58,671 bases of DNA, taken from NCBI GenBank assembly GCA_018897105.1, contig JAHILF010000083.1, forward strand, positions 1-58,671. Reading direction: 5' to 3'. Every line of letters starts with the position of its first letter. Position 1 is the first letter of the stretch. Both the position numbers and the translations under genes were made by a program. The notes beneath the pieces were generated by a model. That model did not search any database. It had not been told where the DNA came from and saw nothing but the letters and a program-made list of their open reading frames with translations. Positions 1 to 8,864 of the stretch are shown piece after piece. Source of the DNA: Pseudomonadota bacterium (GTDB taxonomy: Bacteria > Desulfobacterota > Desulfobulbia > Desulfobulbales > SURF-16).

Positions 1-251
1 CAGGCCATCTTTGGCCGTGCCTCAATCGCAAAATCCTCGCCGGAGCACTGCTACGCCTGCGGTTTTGCTCAATCGGCGCAACCAAATCTGACCCAAATCC
101 GGGCGCGATCCAGGTAAATTAACATTTTCCGAGTCCCTTATAAAAGTTTATCTGTGCCGTCATGCCGGCTGTTTCGAGCTGGCAGCCAGCGGAGGTCCTG
201 GATTCCGGCTGAAAATATGCCGGGAGGACGGACAGCTCCGCCTTACCACAT
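1..251. other. No gene recognised at left edge
   Basis: This is GC-rich sequence downstream of the minus-strand histidine kinase that ends at 252. I see no credible start, ribosome binding site or conserved protein motif on either strand. Open frames here are short and antisense to, or running into, the kinase. It may be the spacer before a gene outside the window. Confidence 0.5.
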
Positions 252-1382
252 TTACGCGGAGACCCGCGGCAGCGTGAAGCGGAAAACCGTCCCGTCCTGG
301 ACCGATGAGGTAAAATCAACCTTTCCTTTGAGGAAATCTTCCCCGAACAATTTCATGGAAAAAGTCCCTATGCCTCTGCCGTCACCCGGTTTGGTGCTGA
401 AATGCCTCTTGAAGATGCGCAGGTGGATATTTTCTGGGATGGGCTGGTCGTTCCAAACCGTAAAGGCGATGTTTTTCTCCCCTGTATTGATGCGGATTTT
501 TACCTCTCCAGCCGGACCGGTTGCCTCAAAGGCGTTGATCACCATATTGGTCAGTACCCTCAGCAGCAGCGAACAGTCGGTGGTGATGCAGACATCGGGA
601 ATTGCCAGGGGAAAAGTGAGGGTTTTTCCTTTGGCCGCCGGATGGTTGGCAAAGAAATTCCGCAGTTCCTGCACCACCTCAACGATTGGTATCTGATGGA
701 AAACCATCTGGTAGTTTTCCGTTTTGCTCTGGGAGAGGACGCGCTGGATGTCTATTTCATTTTTGAGTCGCAGCAGCAGTTGCTGCAGGGTTTTAACAAG
801 TTTATGGTCTGCGGCATCCGGGGGCAGCATTTCAGACGTTCCCATCAGCCCGCTCAGGATGTTGTTGATGTCATGGAAAAAGACCCTCTCCAGCGACGCC
901 CAAACCTGCTGGTTGGTGATATCGTGCATGAAGAGCAGGAGAAATCTGTGACCTTCGAAGTTGATGGGATAGGTGCGGACCTGGAAGCAGAGGTCAATCT
1001 CTTTGCCGTCTTTTATCACCGTGGCGACACATATCCGGTCCTGGGGTTTGTTTTTTTCGAGACAGGAAACAATGGCAATGGCCGCCCCGCATGTCATGCA
1101 GGATTTTGTCGTCCCGCATCCCCATGGCTCTTCATGGGCATGGACGCAGTGCAGAATTTCTCCCGGTCGAAGACCCAGCACCTCATTGGCATCCGGATAC
1201 CCCAGTATCTTCAGCATGGTGTCGTTGACGGCAAGCACCTGCCGCTGTTCGTCCAGCACGGCAATAAGACCGGAAAGGGATTTCATCAGACCGTCGATGA
1301 CAGGATTGCAGCTGATAAGTCTGATCTCTTCCTGCAATTTTTCCCTGGTGCACCGTTCTGCCGGGGCAAAATATGTCTTCAT
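252..1382 (-). CDS. PAS-domain sensor histidine kinase
   Basis: Predicted cytoplasmic two-component sensor kinase of 376 residues with no membrane segment. Residues 35-155 form a PAS fold with a cysteine-rich insert (HCVHAHEEP followed by GCG, then CMTCG), which could bind a metal cluster or sense redox. The phospho-acceptor region is VFFHDINN (His170), followed by an N-box (LTNMVINAFEA) and a G-box (GRGIGTFSM), so the ATPase domain looks intact. I chose the ATG at 1382 because an AAGGTG sits about eight bases upstream and the PAS domain begins shortly after. The frame stays open upstream to 1532, but that extension has no recognisable domain. No response regulator is adjacent, so its partner is unknown. 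The same kind of Cys-rich PAS appears in the kinase at 14466-16067. Confidence 0.85.
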   Translation of the reverse strand: MKTYFAPAERCTREKLQEEIRLISCNPVIDGLMKSLSGLIAVLDEQRQVLAVNDTMLKILGYPDANEVLGLRPGEILHCVHAHEEPWGCGTTKSCMTCGAAIAIVSCLEKNKPQDRICVATVIKDGKEIDLCFQVRTYPINFEGHRFLLLFMHDITNQQVWASLERVFFHDINNILSGLMGTSEMLPPDAADHKLVKTLQQLLLRLKNEIDIQRVLSQSKTENYQMVFHQIPIVEVVQELRNFFANHPAAKGKTLTFPLAIPDVCITTDCSLLLRVLTNMVINAFEATGPAGEVKIRINTGEKNIAFTVWNDQPIPENIHLRIFKRHFSTKPGDGRGIGTFSMKLFGEDFLKGKVDFTSSVQDGTVFRFTLPRVSA

Positions 1383-1598
1383 GCCAACACCTTGCTGTAT
1401 GTCTGCTGTGATGATGCTCTTGTCGCAGGCCGGTTGATGGGGAAAACGGGTGGTTGAGAGCCGGCACCGCGGGAAATCGCTATGGTACTGGCTGATCTTG
1501 ATATAATAGTAAGGTGTTGTTGCTTCCTGCAAGCCTATTTTTATCCCTATGGTCCCGGCAGTTCAGCATTATCGGCAAAAATGCTCCTGTCATCCGCC

Positions 1599-1648
1599 AA
1601 AAAAAAAGCGGGAGGAAACCTTGATAGATTTCCCCCCGCTTTTTTTTA
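1599..1648. terminator. Bidirectional Rho-independent terminator
   Basis: An A-run, GCGGG stem, GGAAA inner arm, short loop, TTTCC, CCCGC and then a T-run make a strong hairpin flanked by A and T tracts. It lies about 20 bases past the stop of the minus-strand sulfurtransferase at 1669, so it most likely ends the cytochrome-rhodanese operon. It is symmetrical enough to work in both directions. Confidence 0.85.
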
Positions 1649-1668
1649 CCTCTTATCAGGCTGGCGGA

Positions 1669-2616
1669 CTACATTGTTTTGTAACCCCAGCTGTTTGTCT
1701 CCATGGGCAGACCCTTCTCCGGCGCATATTCAAGGAGGGATCCGTCATAGATTTTGACGTTTTTGTAGCCGAGAATATCGTGCAGAACAAAATAACCCAT
1801 GGCCGCTGATTTGCCATGGTTGCTGAAGGTGATAATCTCAACATTTTTATCCGCCGGGATGCCGACACCCACTGCCATCTGCTTCAGTTCCTCGATATCC
1901 TTGAGATAGGAAGGAGCAAAATCAACGCCAGCATTGGTCATGTATTTATCCGGCCAGAGCCTTGCTCCGGGCAGGTGACCGAATCTTTTGATATGGCTGA
2001 CCTTCTCATGCCCGAAATGTTCTTCCGGAATCCTGGTATCAACAAAGACAACCTTAGAGGAGCCGATTTTGCTTTTCACCTCGGCAAGAGTAGCCACCTT
2101 GGCCGCTTTGAAAGCTGCTTTAAAATTGCCGGGGGTGGATATGGTCACCGCGGTGGTAATCGGATTTTCGGCCACATCCCAGGCGGCAAATCCGCCGTCC
2201 AGAATGGCTACTCTGTCATGGCCCATGGCATGCAGAGTCCAGAGCGCCCGGGCGCTCTTTTCAGTATCCTTTACCGTTACCCCTTCATCATAGACGACAA
2301 CCAATGAGTCATTGTTAACGCCGAAATCACGCAGCATTTGGGCCAGGACTTCCACGTCCGGCATCATGAAACCGACAAACTTGTCATTCATCGTCTGCCA
2401 GGGGCCGAAAGCCTTAATGGCACCGGGAATATGGCCATTTTCATAATGTGTAAAGGCGCCCACATCCAGCAGCACCAGATCTTTTTTCTGCAGATTTTTG
2501 GCGAGCCAGTCGACACTTACCACCGGTCCTTCGGCTGCCAGGCTGAGGCCCGGCAGAGCAAACATGCTCATGAGGGCGACCACAAGAAAAAAATGTAACT
2601 TCTTTATATTATTCAT
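1669..2616 (-). CDS. Exported tandem-rhodanese protein lacking the catalytic Cys
   Basis: Two-domain rhodanese-like protein (thiosulfate/3-mercaptopyruvate sulfurtransferase family, COG2897 type) of about 315 residues. An N-terminal signal peptide (charged NNIKK, then a hydrophobic stretch ending SLAAEG) indicates export. The active-site loop of the C-terminal domain reads TFSNHGKS: a serine (about residue 265) occupies the place where its neighbour at 2645-3598 has cysteine (VYCNSC). It therefore probably cannot form a persulfide and may bind sulfur species or be structural. The gene follows its paralogue by a few bases in the same operon. I chose the ATG at 2616 because a GGAG lies seven bases upstream; in-frame ATGs at 2619 and 2643 are also possible. 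Confidence 0.85.
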   Translation of the reverse strand: MNNIKKLHFFLVVALMSMFALPGLSLAAEGPVVSVDWLAKNLQKKDLVLLDVGAFTHYENGHIPGAIKAFGPWQTMNDKFVGFMMPDVEVLAQMLRDFGVNNDSLVVVYDEGVTVKDTEKSARALWTLHAMGHDRVAILDGGFAAWDVAENPITTAVTISTPGNFKAAFKAAKVATLAEVKSKIGSSKVVFVDTRIPEEHFGHEKVSHIKRFGHLPGARLWPDKYMTNAGVDFAPSYLKDIEELKQMAVGVGIPADKNVEIITFSNHGKSAAMGYFVLHDILGYKNVKIYDGSLLEYAPEKGLPMETNSWGYKTM

Positions 2617-2644
2617 CATTATTCTCCATATTCTAGCTGTCATT

Positions 2645-3598
2645 TCACTGGGTCACATGACCCCATGCAAATTTGACCAGTGGCAATTCTTCCATGGCGG
2701 CGTATTCGAGCATTGATCCGTCATAGACCTTGACATTTTTATAGCCGAGAATTTCATGGAGAACGAGATAACCCAGACCCGCAAACTGACAGGAATTGCA
2801 ATACACGATGAACTCCCTGTCTTTATCCATTGGCAGGCCGGCGCCCTTGATGATCTGTTCCAGTTGCTCACGGCTCTTGATGTAGGCAGGCGCGCGGTTG
2901 GCACCCGCATTGGTCAGATAGTCGGCAGGGAGACAGACGGAGTGGGGAATGTGGCCGAACCGTTTAACATCACCACGTTTTTCGACCCCAAAATGCTGCT
3001 CTGGGGAACGTGCATCCACAAAGACCATGTTTTTGTCATTGAGTTTGCTTTTTACATCATCAAAACTCGCGACCTTGCCCGCATCAAATTTTGCCGTGAA
3101 ATTGCCGGCAGCGGGGGTTGGTTTCACGTTGTCGATTTCTCTGCCTTCAAAGGTCCATTTGGTAAATCCCCCGTTCAGGTAAGAGACATGCTTGTGGCCC
3201 ATTGTTTTCAAAACCCACAGGGCGGTTCCCCCCTTGGTGGCGTCGCTTATCGAATTCCCATGGTCATAGATCACAACATGGCTGGACTCGTTCACGCCCA
3301 GGTCCTGCATCAGTTTTTCAAAAACCTCGGGAGGAGGCATCAGCTGACATGCCTTGACTTCGTTTTGTGGTTGCCAGCCGCTGTATTCCATATTGACGGA
3401 GCCGGGTATGTGGCCGACTCCATAGTTGCTTTCGGTTCTGACATCGATAATCACCAGATCCTTGGCCTGCAGATTTTTGGCAAGCCACTCGGTGGATACC
3501 AGTGGATCATTGGCGGCTGTTGCCATCGCCGGAAGGATGAATCCTCCCAGAGCAAGCAACAGCACGAAAATAGCTGATTGCAACAGGTTCTTTTTCAT
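2645..3598 (-). CDS. Exported sulfurtransferase (tandem rhodanese, catalytic Cys present)
   Basis: 317-residue two-domain rhodanese with a clear signal peptide (KKNLLQSAIF, hydrophobic core, AMATA cleavage region), so it acts in the periplasm or at the envelope. The C-terminal domain carries the catalytic-loop cysteine (Cys267 in VYCNSC). The N-terminal domain has IYDHGNS where the active loop would be and is presumably non-catalytic, as is usual in this family. It sits between the multihaem cytochrome and a Cys-less paralogue, all on the minus strand with tight spacing, suggesting one operon for extracytoplasmic sulfur or electron transfer. The true sulfur donor and acceptor cannot be read from sequence. 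Confidence 0.9.
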   Translation of the reverse strand: MKKNLLQSAIFVLLLALGGFILPAMATAANDPLVSTEWLAKNLQAKDLVIIDVRTESNYGVGHIPGSVNMEYSGWQPQNEVKACQLMPPPEVFEKLMQDLGVNESSHVVIYDHGNSISDATKGGTALWVLKTMGHKHVSYLNGGFTKWTFEGREIDNVKPTPAAGNFTAKFDAGKVASFDDVKSKLNDKNMVFVDARSPEQHFGVEKRGDVKRFGHIPHSVCLPADYLTNAGANRAPAYIKSREQLEQIIKGAGLPMDKDREFIVYCNSCQFAGLGYLVLHEILGYKNVKVYDGSMLEYAAMEELPLVKFAWGHVTQ

Positions 3599-3664
3599 GA
3601 ATATACTCCTTTATTACCTTAGTAAGCTCATTGGTTTTTTCTGCTCTGCCTCTGCCGTCAAGCA

Positions 3665-5014
3665 TTATTCCTTGAGTGCGGCAGGTATCCTGTCAACAAT
3701 GATTTTTTTGTTGGCGGCCGGATCTTCGGGTACGAGATCAGTCTGGGTCAGGAAGAGTTCCGGGTGGCCGTGGCAGGCGTTGCAGGATTGATTCTGCTTG
3801 GTTTTGCGTTGAATGCTGTGGACCGAAGCAGAGTTCCAGGTGGGCAGGGCGTCATAACTGGCTACAAGGTCTTCCGGGCCGGGCGCTCCTTTCAGCACTT
3901 TCTGGAAGTAGCGCAAAGAGGCCAGGGAATCCTTTTTCATCGGAGTATGACGGACAAGATTATATTTGTATGGATTTTGCGGAGAGATATCTATGTTTTT
4001 GCCGATCTTGAAGGTGACCAGCGGATCAGAGGGGAAAATAACCTTTATTTTGCCGGGTTCCTTGATATCCAGGGACACATGACAATTGCTGCAGTTAAAG
4101 TATTCATTGGCGTGGCATACCGCACAGGCAAGGGTCCCTTCGGGATGGGCATTGTGCATGGCAATTTTTGAGCTGCCGGACTTGGTGTCGGGATGGCATT
4201 GTTCGCATCGTGCCGTTTCCGTGGCATAATAACGATTGACCCCGGCGGGCTGGGTGTTATGCAGCTGATTTGCCGTATGGCAATCGGCACAGACCATCTG
4301 ACCCTTTTCGTAATGCACATCGGCGGTGGCGCCCAGAAGACCCATGTATTCTCCTGCAAAACGGGAACCGTGGCAACCGTAGCAGGTTTTCTCCATGGGA
4401 GGTGTTTTTTTGAAGCGATGGCGATCCAGCAATCCGCCCTTGGCTACTTCGGGCCAGGCCACATGACAGCCGCCGCAGGTTGCATGGCAGTCGGCGCAGT
4501 CAAGTTTCCATGCCTCGGGCAGCAAGGTGTCTCCCATTTTGTGTGGTGCGGTGATGGTGCCGACAATATCAAGAATGCCGTTCAATTTATAATGCATGGC
4601 ATCTTTGAAGGTAGCGGTGATCTCCTCATGGCATTCCTTGCAGACTCCACCACCGTCTTCCTCGGAAGGATCCTTGATAACTCCTTCATGGGCTTTTTCC
4701 ATATCATCGACATTGTTGCCGAAATGACAGGCAATACACCCTATTTCACCATGAACCGATTCAACAAAATCCTTGGCAACGCCAAAATTGTCGCGACCCC
4801 TCACCTGAGGGGCTGAGACGCCTCAACCGGCAATTGCGGCGCCGCCGCTGGCCGCGGCTGCCCCATAGCTGTCCATTTCCTCCAGGTCGGTATGGCAGTT
4901 GATGCAGGCGCTGCTCGAATTTTCCTCCTCGACTGCATCACTGATACCTGTCCCGAATGTGACTGCAATGCCCATCAGGGTTATTGCCGTCAATGCTAAT
5001 TTTTTCTTTCTCAT
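3665..5014 (-). CDS. 11-haem c-type cytochrome with in-frame UGA (possible selenoprotein)
   Basis: Exported multihaem cytochrome c. The N-terminal part (from ATG at 5014, preceded by GAGGAA and GGAGG) has a signal peptide and one CXXCH (CINCH). It then meets TGA at 4825-4823. The same frame stays open past the stop and continues with ten more CXXCH sites (CIACH, CKECH, CADCH, CGGCH, CYGCH, CADCH, CEQCH, CAVCH, CSNCH, CNACH). Read through, the product has 449 residues and 11 haems. Directly after the TGA there is a 6-7 bp hairpin with an AGGU loop (4797-4812), at a spacing like that of bacterial SECIS elements. I therefore annotate one gene with a recoded UGA. A nonsense mutation, a sequence error, or two genes (with a GTG start at 4804 for the second) are the alternatives. 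The downstream operon partners are two exported rhodaneses. A role in periplasmic or outer-surface electron transfer is inferred. Confidence 0.75.
4797..4825 (-). promoter_or_regulatory. SECIS-like hairpin after in-frame UGA
   Basis: On the minus strand the UGA (4825-4823) is followed by a 10-base spacer and then CCCCUC-AGGU-GAGGGG, with one more G-U pair at the base. The apical AGGU tetraloop and the 16-base distance from UGA to loop resemble the E. coli fdhF SECIS (apical AGGUCU, about 17 bases from UGA). The stem is short and was matched by eye only. Confidence 0.5.
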
Positions 5015-5749
5015 TTCCTCTGGTCCTCCTTTTAATTTTTCATTTGTGTCAACCATTTTCCCAATAGCTGACACCCGGATGATGAAGAGCTTGTCCTTGG
5101 CTAAAACAATTAATGTAATTATAGAAATTGCTGGGGATTCCATAAAAATGAAATATAATTTTCAGCGGAAAAAATATCTGTCAGCATGGGATATCTCTTT
5201 CCCTGTCGCTGTATTTCTCAATTGGGGAGAAGGATATCTCCCAGGTATGGAAGTATTTAATGAAGTTCTTATGAGTCCGGAAGGGGTGGTTTGCGGTGCA
5301 ATAAAGGTATCTTTCAAGTGGCGGGTTGAGAATGAAACGTACCAATTTTTATTCCCGTGATGGATAAGTTATCCAGGTATATGAACATCCGGACACAAGG
5401 GGCTGTGCCGGGGAAAAAATCTTCAAAGGAGTTGCACCCAAACCTGCGGATTATTGCGCAGGAAGGTTGTTATGATTTTATGTATCACAAAGTGGTCGTT
5501 TTGCAAAGACTAAATGAAAATATTCCTATTTATTATGTTGAGTAAATAATATCTGCAATGCCACTTCTCATGGGGGGAATCGTTGAAATGGCGTGCTTAT
5601 TTCCTAGCATATCTTTGGCGATTGTGCCGAATGCCTGGAAGGCAGAGGCGTCGTCTGTGACGACAAAAAAGCGGGGTTTAGATGGAGCGGATAAGCATTT
5701 TGGGACGAATTCCGATGAACTCGTATTTTATGCCCCTTGCGGCTGTTTT
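5015..5749. other. Intergenic region, no gene recognised
   Basis: About 730 bases between the divergently placed cytochrome start and the YitT gene end. The part next to the cytochrome is AT-rich and probably holds its promoter. Short open frames (for example 62 codons from 5357) have no ribosome binding site or recognisable motif, and I do not call them genes. Confidence 0.5.
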
Positions 5750-6628
5750 CTACCAGTGGGGCTGGTTGCCGATGCGGTAGTTCATCACCTCCAGGGTGTC
5801 GCTGATGACCACAAAGGCGTCTTCATCGATCTGCTGGATCAGCCGCTTGAGCTGGCCGATTTCCCGGAAGTTAACCACCGTGTAGAGGATCTGCTCTTTT
5901 TTGTGGGTGTAGCCGCCTTCTCCTTCGAGAATTGTCACCCCGCGCCTGATGTCCTTCAGTATCTCCTTTGCTATCTGTTCCCAGTGAGATGAGATGATGA
6001 AAACCGCCTTGCGCTGGCTGAGGCCGGTGACAACCAGGCTGACAATCTTGGAGCTGACAAAAAGCACGATCAGGGTATAGAGGACGGAATCCAGGGAGTA
6101 GAGGAGCATAACCATGAGCAGGAGGGTGATATTAACGCATAGCACGGTATTGCCGATGCTGATGGAAAATCTCTTAAGCAGCATGATCGACAGGATATCC
6201 ACGCCGCCCTGGGAGCCAGACGATTTCAAGGTTATGCCCGCGCCTGCCCCGACCAGCAGACCGGCAAGCAGGGCATCAAGCATTTTGTCCTCCAGGACGA
6301 TGGGAATATGGATATAGGCCATGGAAAGGGTCAGGCAGACGGCGCCGAGAATGCTGTAGAAAAAGAAGCGGCGGCCCACCGCCATCCAGGCCAGGGTGAA
6401 AAGCGGCAGATTGAGGGAAAAATAGATCCAACCCGCATTGACAGAAGGGATGAATTTGTGGATGAGCAGGGCCAGGCCAGTGATGCCGCCGGTGACGAAC
6501 TGGTGGGGAATCAGGATGCCGTTGATGGCAATCGCGCAGAGAATGCAGCCCACCGAGATGTAGAGGAGATCAAGAAAGAGTCGCTTTGGCGTGGTAAAAA
6601 GCGGTTGGGACCTTTTCTTCGGTTTCAT
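5750..6628 (-). CDS. YitT family integral membrane protein (DUF161/DUF2179)
   Basis: 292-residue inner-membrane protein. It has the YitT layout: five to six hydrophobic helices in the first two thirds (for example GCILCAIAINGILIP and AGLLVGAGAGITL, with the family-like GSQGGVDILS segment), then a soluble C-terminal DUF2179-like domain that starts near KAVFIISSHWEQIA and contains an acidic ILEGEGGYTHKKEQI stretch. The family's transport or regulatory role is not established. I chose ATG 6628, which has AGGA about eight bases upstream; an upstream extension to 6736 runs through a palindromic repeat and is unlikely to be coding. Confidence 0.88.
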   Translation of the reverse strand: MKPKKRSQPLFTTPKRLFLDLLYISVGCILCAIAINGILIPHQFVTGGITGLALLIHKFIPSVNAGWIYFSLNLPLFTLAWMAVGRRFFFYSILGAVCLTLSMAYIHIPIVLEDKMLDALLAGLLVGAGAGITLKSSGSQGGVDILSIMLLKRFSISIGNTVLCVNITLLLMVMLLYSLDSVLYTLIVLFVSSKIVSLVVTGLSQRKAVFIISSHWEQIAKEILKDIRRGVTILEGEGGYTHKKEQILYTVVNFREIGQLKRLIQQIDEDAFVVISDTLEVMNYRIGNQPHW

Positions 6629-6721
6629 GATGTGTCCTGCCTGGGCTGCTGGTTGAAAACGGGCATCATCTGCAAGTTCTGGAAGGCAGGAGCACAGTTT
6701 TGCCTTCAGCCTTATCTTGCG

Positions 6722-6776
6722 GTAGAAGCGGGCCATGCCCGCGATAAATTAGGTCGCGGGCATGGCTCGCTCCTAC
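6722..6776. repeat. REP-like palindrome
   Basis: Two 23-base arms (from GTAGAAGCGGGCCATGCC to its complement ending GGCTCGCTCCTAC) pair with two mismatches around a nine-base loop TAAATTAGG. It is a GC-rich extragenic palindrome between two minus-strand genes, typical in form of REP elements. Transcribed, it would fold into a very stable hairpin and may protect or terminate the TPR-methyltransferase message. Confidence 0.7.
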
Positions 6777-6842
6777 ATCTCCTCTCTGACTTACCTCCCA
6801 TAGTGGCAGAAGCGGCCTCGGAAGGCAAGGAGTCGGCACAGA

Positions 6843-8198
6843 TTATGAGGCGGTGGTGACCGGCCCGTTCTTTTTCAGGACAAAGAGGTTGCCGGCGATC
6901 CATTGCTGTTTTTCCTTGCGGATGCCATGGTCGCGACAGACTTCCAGGCTGAAATCATGCTGATCGGCAAGCCGTTTGATATAACCGGGGGACTGGGCAT
7001 AACGGCCGGAACCGCGCAGCCGGTAATCCTCCTCCTCCCCGGCCCGTTCGATGGAAAAGACGAAATAGGCGCCCGGGGCGGCAGAGCGACTGACGGCAGC
7101 GAAGATCCTTTCCAGTTTTCCCACATAGATAAAGACATCCGTGGCAATGAAGAGGTCGAATTGTTCCGGGCAATCCTGCAGGAAGGCGGTGATATCCTGG
7201 CGGATGAGCCGATCGTAGATATTTTTTTCTTTTGCCTTGGCCAGCATGTTGGCGGAGAGATCAATGCCAATGAGGCTATCAGCCAGATCCCGGAACGGCC
7301 GGCCGGACAATCCTGTCCCGCAGCCGAGGTCAATTGCCCTGGCAAAGCGGTGCCCGCTGCCAGCGGTTTCCCGCAGCACCGTGCCCATGGCTGCGGGGAC
7401 GGTATACTGCAGTTTGCCTTCCAGATGGGAATCAAAGTTTGCCGCATAGAGATCAAAGGTGTTTTCCACATACTGGGGGGGCGCGGTTTCCGTGGTTGCG
7501 CCGGAGAAGGCGGCAAGCATGTGCCGGGCTGCGGCATGGTCCGGGTCGAGGGCCAGGAGCTGTTGCAGGCACTCCGCCGCCTGGGTGTTTTTCTCCTCGC
7601 TGCCGTAGGCGCCGGCCAGGTTGTACAGGGTGTTGACGTCCGCCGGCTGCAGGGCCAGGGATTTTTTCAGGCAGTCGATGGCTGCCTCGTTTTTTCCCTG
7701 CTTACTGTAAATAACCCCCAGATTGTTAAGCGCCAGAGGATAGTGCGGTTCAAGCCGCAGGGCCTTTTGGACGGCTGCCTCCGCCTCGGCCAGCAGCCCC
7801 TGCAGACAGAGGACCTTGCCCAGGTTGTTCAGGGCCTTGGGGTTGGCGGGATGGAGTTCGAGAGCCCGGCGGAAGCAGGAGACGGCCTTGTCCAGCTCTC
7901 CCCAGGCCTCATTCACCGCCCCCAGATTGAGGTGCAGCGAGGGGTCATCCGGGTCGCGTTCCAGGGCCTGCCGGTAGCACTGCTCCGCCTCCTGGTAACG
8001 CTCCTGGTCCCTGTAGAGGAGGCCCAGATTCCCCAGCACATTGCCGTTGCCGGGCAAGGCCTGAAGGATAAGGAGATATTTTTCTTCAGCCTGCGCCAGT
8101 TGATTGCTCTGGTGCAGCTGAACCGCTTCCATGAACAGGGTCTGCAGGTCGGTGGCGCCTGAAGATACCCCTTCGCCGTTATGATCATTGTTTGTCAT
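6843..8198 (-). CDS. TPR-repeat protein fused to SAM-dependent methyltransferase
   Basis: 451 residues. About residues 20-225 are a run of six or so tetratricopeptide repeats (repeating patterns such as ALNNLGVIYSKQGKNEAAI and LHLNLGAVNEAWGELDKAV). After a linker, residues 240-440 form a class I methyltransferase with motif I DLGCGTGLSG, an acidic loop-2 residue in LIGIDLSANML and motif IV-like FDLFIATDVFIYV. TPRs presumably present a protein or peptide substrate to the methyltransferase; the substrate is unknown. ATG 8198 gives a short polar N-terminus before the first repeat. It stands alone, with the YitT gene downstream after a REP-like palindrome. Confidence 0.88.
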   Translation of the reverse strand: MTNNDHNGEGVSSGATDLQTLFMEAVQLHQSNQLAQAEEKYLLILQALPGNGNVLGNLGLLYRDQERYQEAEQCYRQALERDPDDPSLHLNLGAVNEAWGELDKAVSCFRRALELHPANPKALNNLGKVLCLQGLLAEAEAAVQKALRLEPHYPLALNNLGVIYSKQGKNEAAIDCLKKSLALQPADVNTLYNLAGAYGSEEKNTQAAECLQQLLALDPDHAAARHMLAAFSGATTETAPPQYVENTFDLYAANFDSHLEGKLQYTVPAAMGTVLRETAGSGHRFARAIDLGCGTGLSGRPFRDLADSLIGIDLSANMLAKAKEKNIYDRLIRQDITAFLQDCPEQFDLFIATDVFIYVGKLERIFAAVSRSAAPGAYFVFSIERAGEEEDYRLRGSGRYAQSPGYIKRLADQHDFSLEVCRDHGIRKEKQQWIAGNLFVLKKNGPVTTAS

Positions 8199-8864
8199 TG
8201 TTTTGCGCTATCACTGTGTTGGCAGGGCAGGGTGCAGCCTCCGCCCCTTTCCGTCTGACCATGGCATTGGGCGGCCATGGTCGGTGGTCCGGGAAAATAA
8301 CCCGGGATGTCTGTCGCTCATTTAAGAGTTTCTTTAATTTCTTTAACAAATTCTCGCAGTTATAAAAACTATTTCCATGGTCTTTTGGGCATTTTAATGG
8401 TAAATATATAGTTCGCTCGCATAAGTTTGACAAATTTTATTGTGATTACCACTGAAATTCAGCCAGTCTGCCAGTAGATGGTGTAATCATCGATAATGCA
8501 ATGTCGTTAACTTAAGGCCGGGAGACAGATTTAATTTTTCCTCCAGACTGAGGGGATTGAATTTTTTTCGCGGTTTTGGCGAAAATCATTCTGTCCCCGG
8601 CTTTGGCAAAGGAAAAATAAAATCAGTCCCCTTTGTAACTCATTCTTAAGTTAATGACATTGATTGATAATGCATAAAAATGCAACTTGACCAGAAGTCA
8701 TTGCCGCCCCTACGAAGGTAGGGATTGAAATATCATTGCATTTCCCGTCATTTTGTTACGGCTCCTTAAGCCGGACGCAGTGTTGTGATAGCGCATTTTT
8801 TTTAATTTGAGTGTTTCCCGGCAAAGTCCGGGGCAATGCTCTTTAAGCCATTGGTGGATTGCCC
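8199..8864. other. Intergenic region with repeats, divergent promoters expected
   Basis: A 665-base divergent gap between the TPR-methyltransferase and the acyl-CoA synthetase. It contains the large inverted repeat at 8491-8675 and a small hairpin CCCTAC-GAAG-GTAGGG at about 8707-8722. No convincing gene was found. Confidence 0.5.
8491..8675. repeat. MITE-like imperfect inverted repeat
   Basis: CAATGTCGTTAACTTAAG at 8499-8516 is matched by its complement CTTAAGTTAATGACATTG at 8645-8662 with one mismatch. Nested inside are imperfect arms around GACAGATTTAATTTTTCC and GGAAAAATAAAATCAGTC. The outer arm motif CTTAAGTTAATG recurs at about 26835 beside another gene. It looks like a small non-autonomous or REP-associated element. 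Confidence 0.6.

Noticed and set aside
402-1457. Long open frame on the plus strand across the first histidine kinase
   Set aside because: It lies antisense to the kinase, has no family-like motifs and low-complexity composition; the kinase on the other strand has complete catalytic motifs.
4823-4825. Treating the cytochrome as two separate genes
   Set aside because: The downstream part would begin at a GTG without a good ribosome binding site or signal peptide, while the same frame continues without interruption; haem spacing also fits one protein. Kept only as an alternative.
5357-5545. 62-codon open frame in the intergenic gap upstream of the cytochrome
   Set aside because: No ribosome binding site, no known motif, and no conserved context.
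6903-8162. Long plus-strand open frame across the TPR-methyltransferase gene
   Set aside because: Shadow of the TPR repeat gene. The minus-strand protein has repeated TPR patterns and motif I of a methyltransferase.
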